Of a DNA stretch of 5,603 nucleotides, positions 5,189-5,603 are shown one piece after another. The position numbers were made by a program, and so were the translations under genes. How positions within the stretch are numbered: the stretch's first letter is position 1; each line of letters starts with the position of its first letter. The stretch spans positions 1 through 5,603 of the forward strand of contig JAFDVT010000408.1 in assembly GCA_018268875.1 (NCBI GenBank), read 5' to 3'. Source of the stretch: Acidobacteriota bacterium (GTDB lineage Bacteria; Acidobacteriota; Terriglobia; Bryobacterales; Bryobacteraceae). The notes under the pieces were generated by a model. That model did not search any database. It saw only the letters and a list, made by a program, of their open reading frames with translations, and was not told the DNA's origin.

Positions 5189-5204
5189 TGGTCCGGAAAT
5201 TGCT
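5189..5204 (+). promoter_or_regulatory. Candidate sigma54 (-24/-12) promoter for the PDZ gene
   Basis: TGGTCCGGAAATTGCT compared with the consensus TGGCACG-N4-TTGCW matches 10 of 12 defined positions, including the near-invariant GG and GC with exactly 10 bp between them. Transcription would start near 5215, about 34 nt before the GTG at 5249, a normal leader. The sequence match is direct; the use of sigma54 and of an enhancer-binding activator is inferred. Confidence 0.4.
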
Positions 5205-5230
5205 TCTAAGTTCGCCGGTGTAGTGTCTCT

Positions 5231-5250
5231 TCGGTAGGGGTCGGTAGGGT
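5231..5250 (+). repeat. Tandem 10-bp repeat carrying the ribosome binding site of the PDZ gene
   Basis: TCGGTAGGGG is followed directly by TCGGTAGGGT, a tandem duplication with one mismatch. The first copy supplies AGGGG (5236-5240), 8 nt before the GTG at 5249, a good Shine-Dalgarno; the second copy contains the first two bases of that GTG. The repeat therefore fixes the start codon choice. Confidence 0.6.
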
Positions 5251-5603
5251 GAGTGACCTAAAACGACAGTTTGTTTCGGCGCTGTTCGCCATCCTCACGT
5301 TGGCGGCGGTGATTGTTGCCGGAATCAATCTGCAACAGCAATGGCTGTATCACCTGCCGGACGACGGCGTCACCTGGATTGAGACATCGAACGGCGTCAT
5401 CGCCTCGCACATCGTGTCCGGAAGCCCCGCCGACAACGCGGGCATCCGCAAGGGCGACAAGCTGACCGGCATCGAATCGTTGACGGTGCAGCGCGCCATC
5501 GACGTTCCGCAGATTCTGATGCGGATCGGGTCCTGGAAATCGGCCAAGTATCATTTCGAACGCAAAGGTCTTCCGGCGGACGCCCAGTTGATCGTCGGCG
5601 AAC
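5249..5603 (+). CDS. Membrane-anchored PDZ-domain protein, 5' part only
   Basis: The gene starts at GTG 5249 (AGGGG 8 nt upstream; in-frame stop TAA at 5207) and runs off the window after 118 codons. Residues 1-7 carry K5 and R6. Residues 8-27 (FVSALFAILTLAAVIVAGIN region) form one transmembrane helix, which puts the following part outside the cytoplasm. A PDZ-like domain spans about 40-106: GVIASHIVSGSPADNAGIRK (49-68), then GDKLTGIESLTV with the ligand-binding region, and a beta strand in AKYHFERKG (99-107). PDZ domains of this kind bind C-terminal or misfolded peptides. Proteins with this N-terminal layout in Acidobacteriota may continue into further membrane segments and a histidine-kinase module; that is an impression from memory and cannot be tested here. 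Alternatives are a PDZ-containing protease or a secretion component. It is divergent from moaDE and preceded by a sigma54-like promoter. Confidence 0.8.
   Translation, partial: MSDLKRQFVSALFAILTLAAVIVAGINLQQQWLYHLPDDGVTWIETSNGVIASHIVSGSPADNAGIRKGDKLTGIESLTVQRAIDVPQILMRIGSWKSAKYHFERKGLPADAQLIVGE

Noticed and set aside
1..5603. CRISPR array, tRNA, rRNA, intact insertion sequence or prophage genes
   Set aside because: No regularly spaced repeats, no tRNA-like cloverleaf, no transposase, integrase or phage structural motif was seen on either strand.

Overview
The window looks like ordinary chromosomal DNA from a GC-rich bacterium, most likely an Acidobacteriota member (Bryobacterales/Solibacter-like). 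This is inferred from the gene content: a secreted VWFA-related protein of the type common in Acidobacteria, a DUF1080-type sugar-hydrolase domain, a short Hfq-like protein and a membrane-anchored PDZ protein. No rRNA, tRNA, CRISPR array or intact mobile element is visible.

Left part, + strand (1-1490): the 3' end of a DUF1080 (3-keto-disaccharide hydrolase) gene overlaps by ATGA with a gene for a serine beta-lactamase-like hydrolase. That hydrolase resembles mitochondrial LACTB more than classical class C enzymes. The two genes are probably cotranscribed and translationally coupled.

Middle-left (1450-2299): a small helical hypothetical protein on the - strand converges on the hydrolase gene and overlaps its 3' end by 41 bp. 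A weakly supported + strand hypothetical reading frame lies head to head with it. An AT-richer gene-free stretch of about 126 bp follows. This is the least understood part of the window.

Middle-right, - strand (5012 down to 2300): a compact four-gene run, in order of transcription: a fused MoaD-MoaE molybdopterin synthase, an exported vWA-domain protein that starts inside the moaDE reading frame, an Hfq-like Sm protein, and an inositol-monophosphatase/SuhB-family phosphatase. Junctions are a 28-nt overlap, 20 nt and 15 nt, with no evident internal terminator. One transcript is likely, although the products act in unrelated processes: cofactor synthesis, an exported protein, RNA binding and phosphate-ester hydrolysis.

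Right edge (5013-5603): a 236-bp divergent intergenic region carries several short inverted repeats, a weak sigma70-type candidate and a good sigma54-type -24/-12 candidate. It leads into a + strand gene for a membrane-anchored PDZ protein that is cut by the window edge.

Nothing here clearly amounts to a new defence or mobile system. The points most worth a second look are the MoaD-MoaE fusion with its internal Gly-Gly, the mixed moaDE-vWA-hfq-suhB operon, the LACTB-like hydrolase next to a DUF1080 protein, the sigma54-like promoter and the unexplained 1750-2300 segment.
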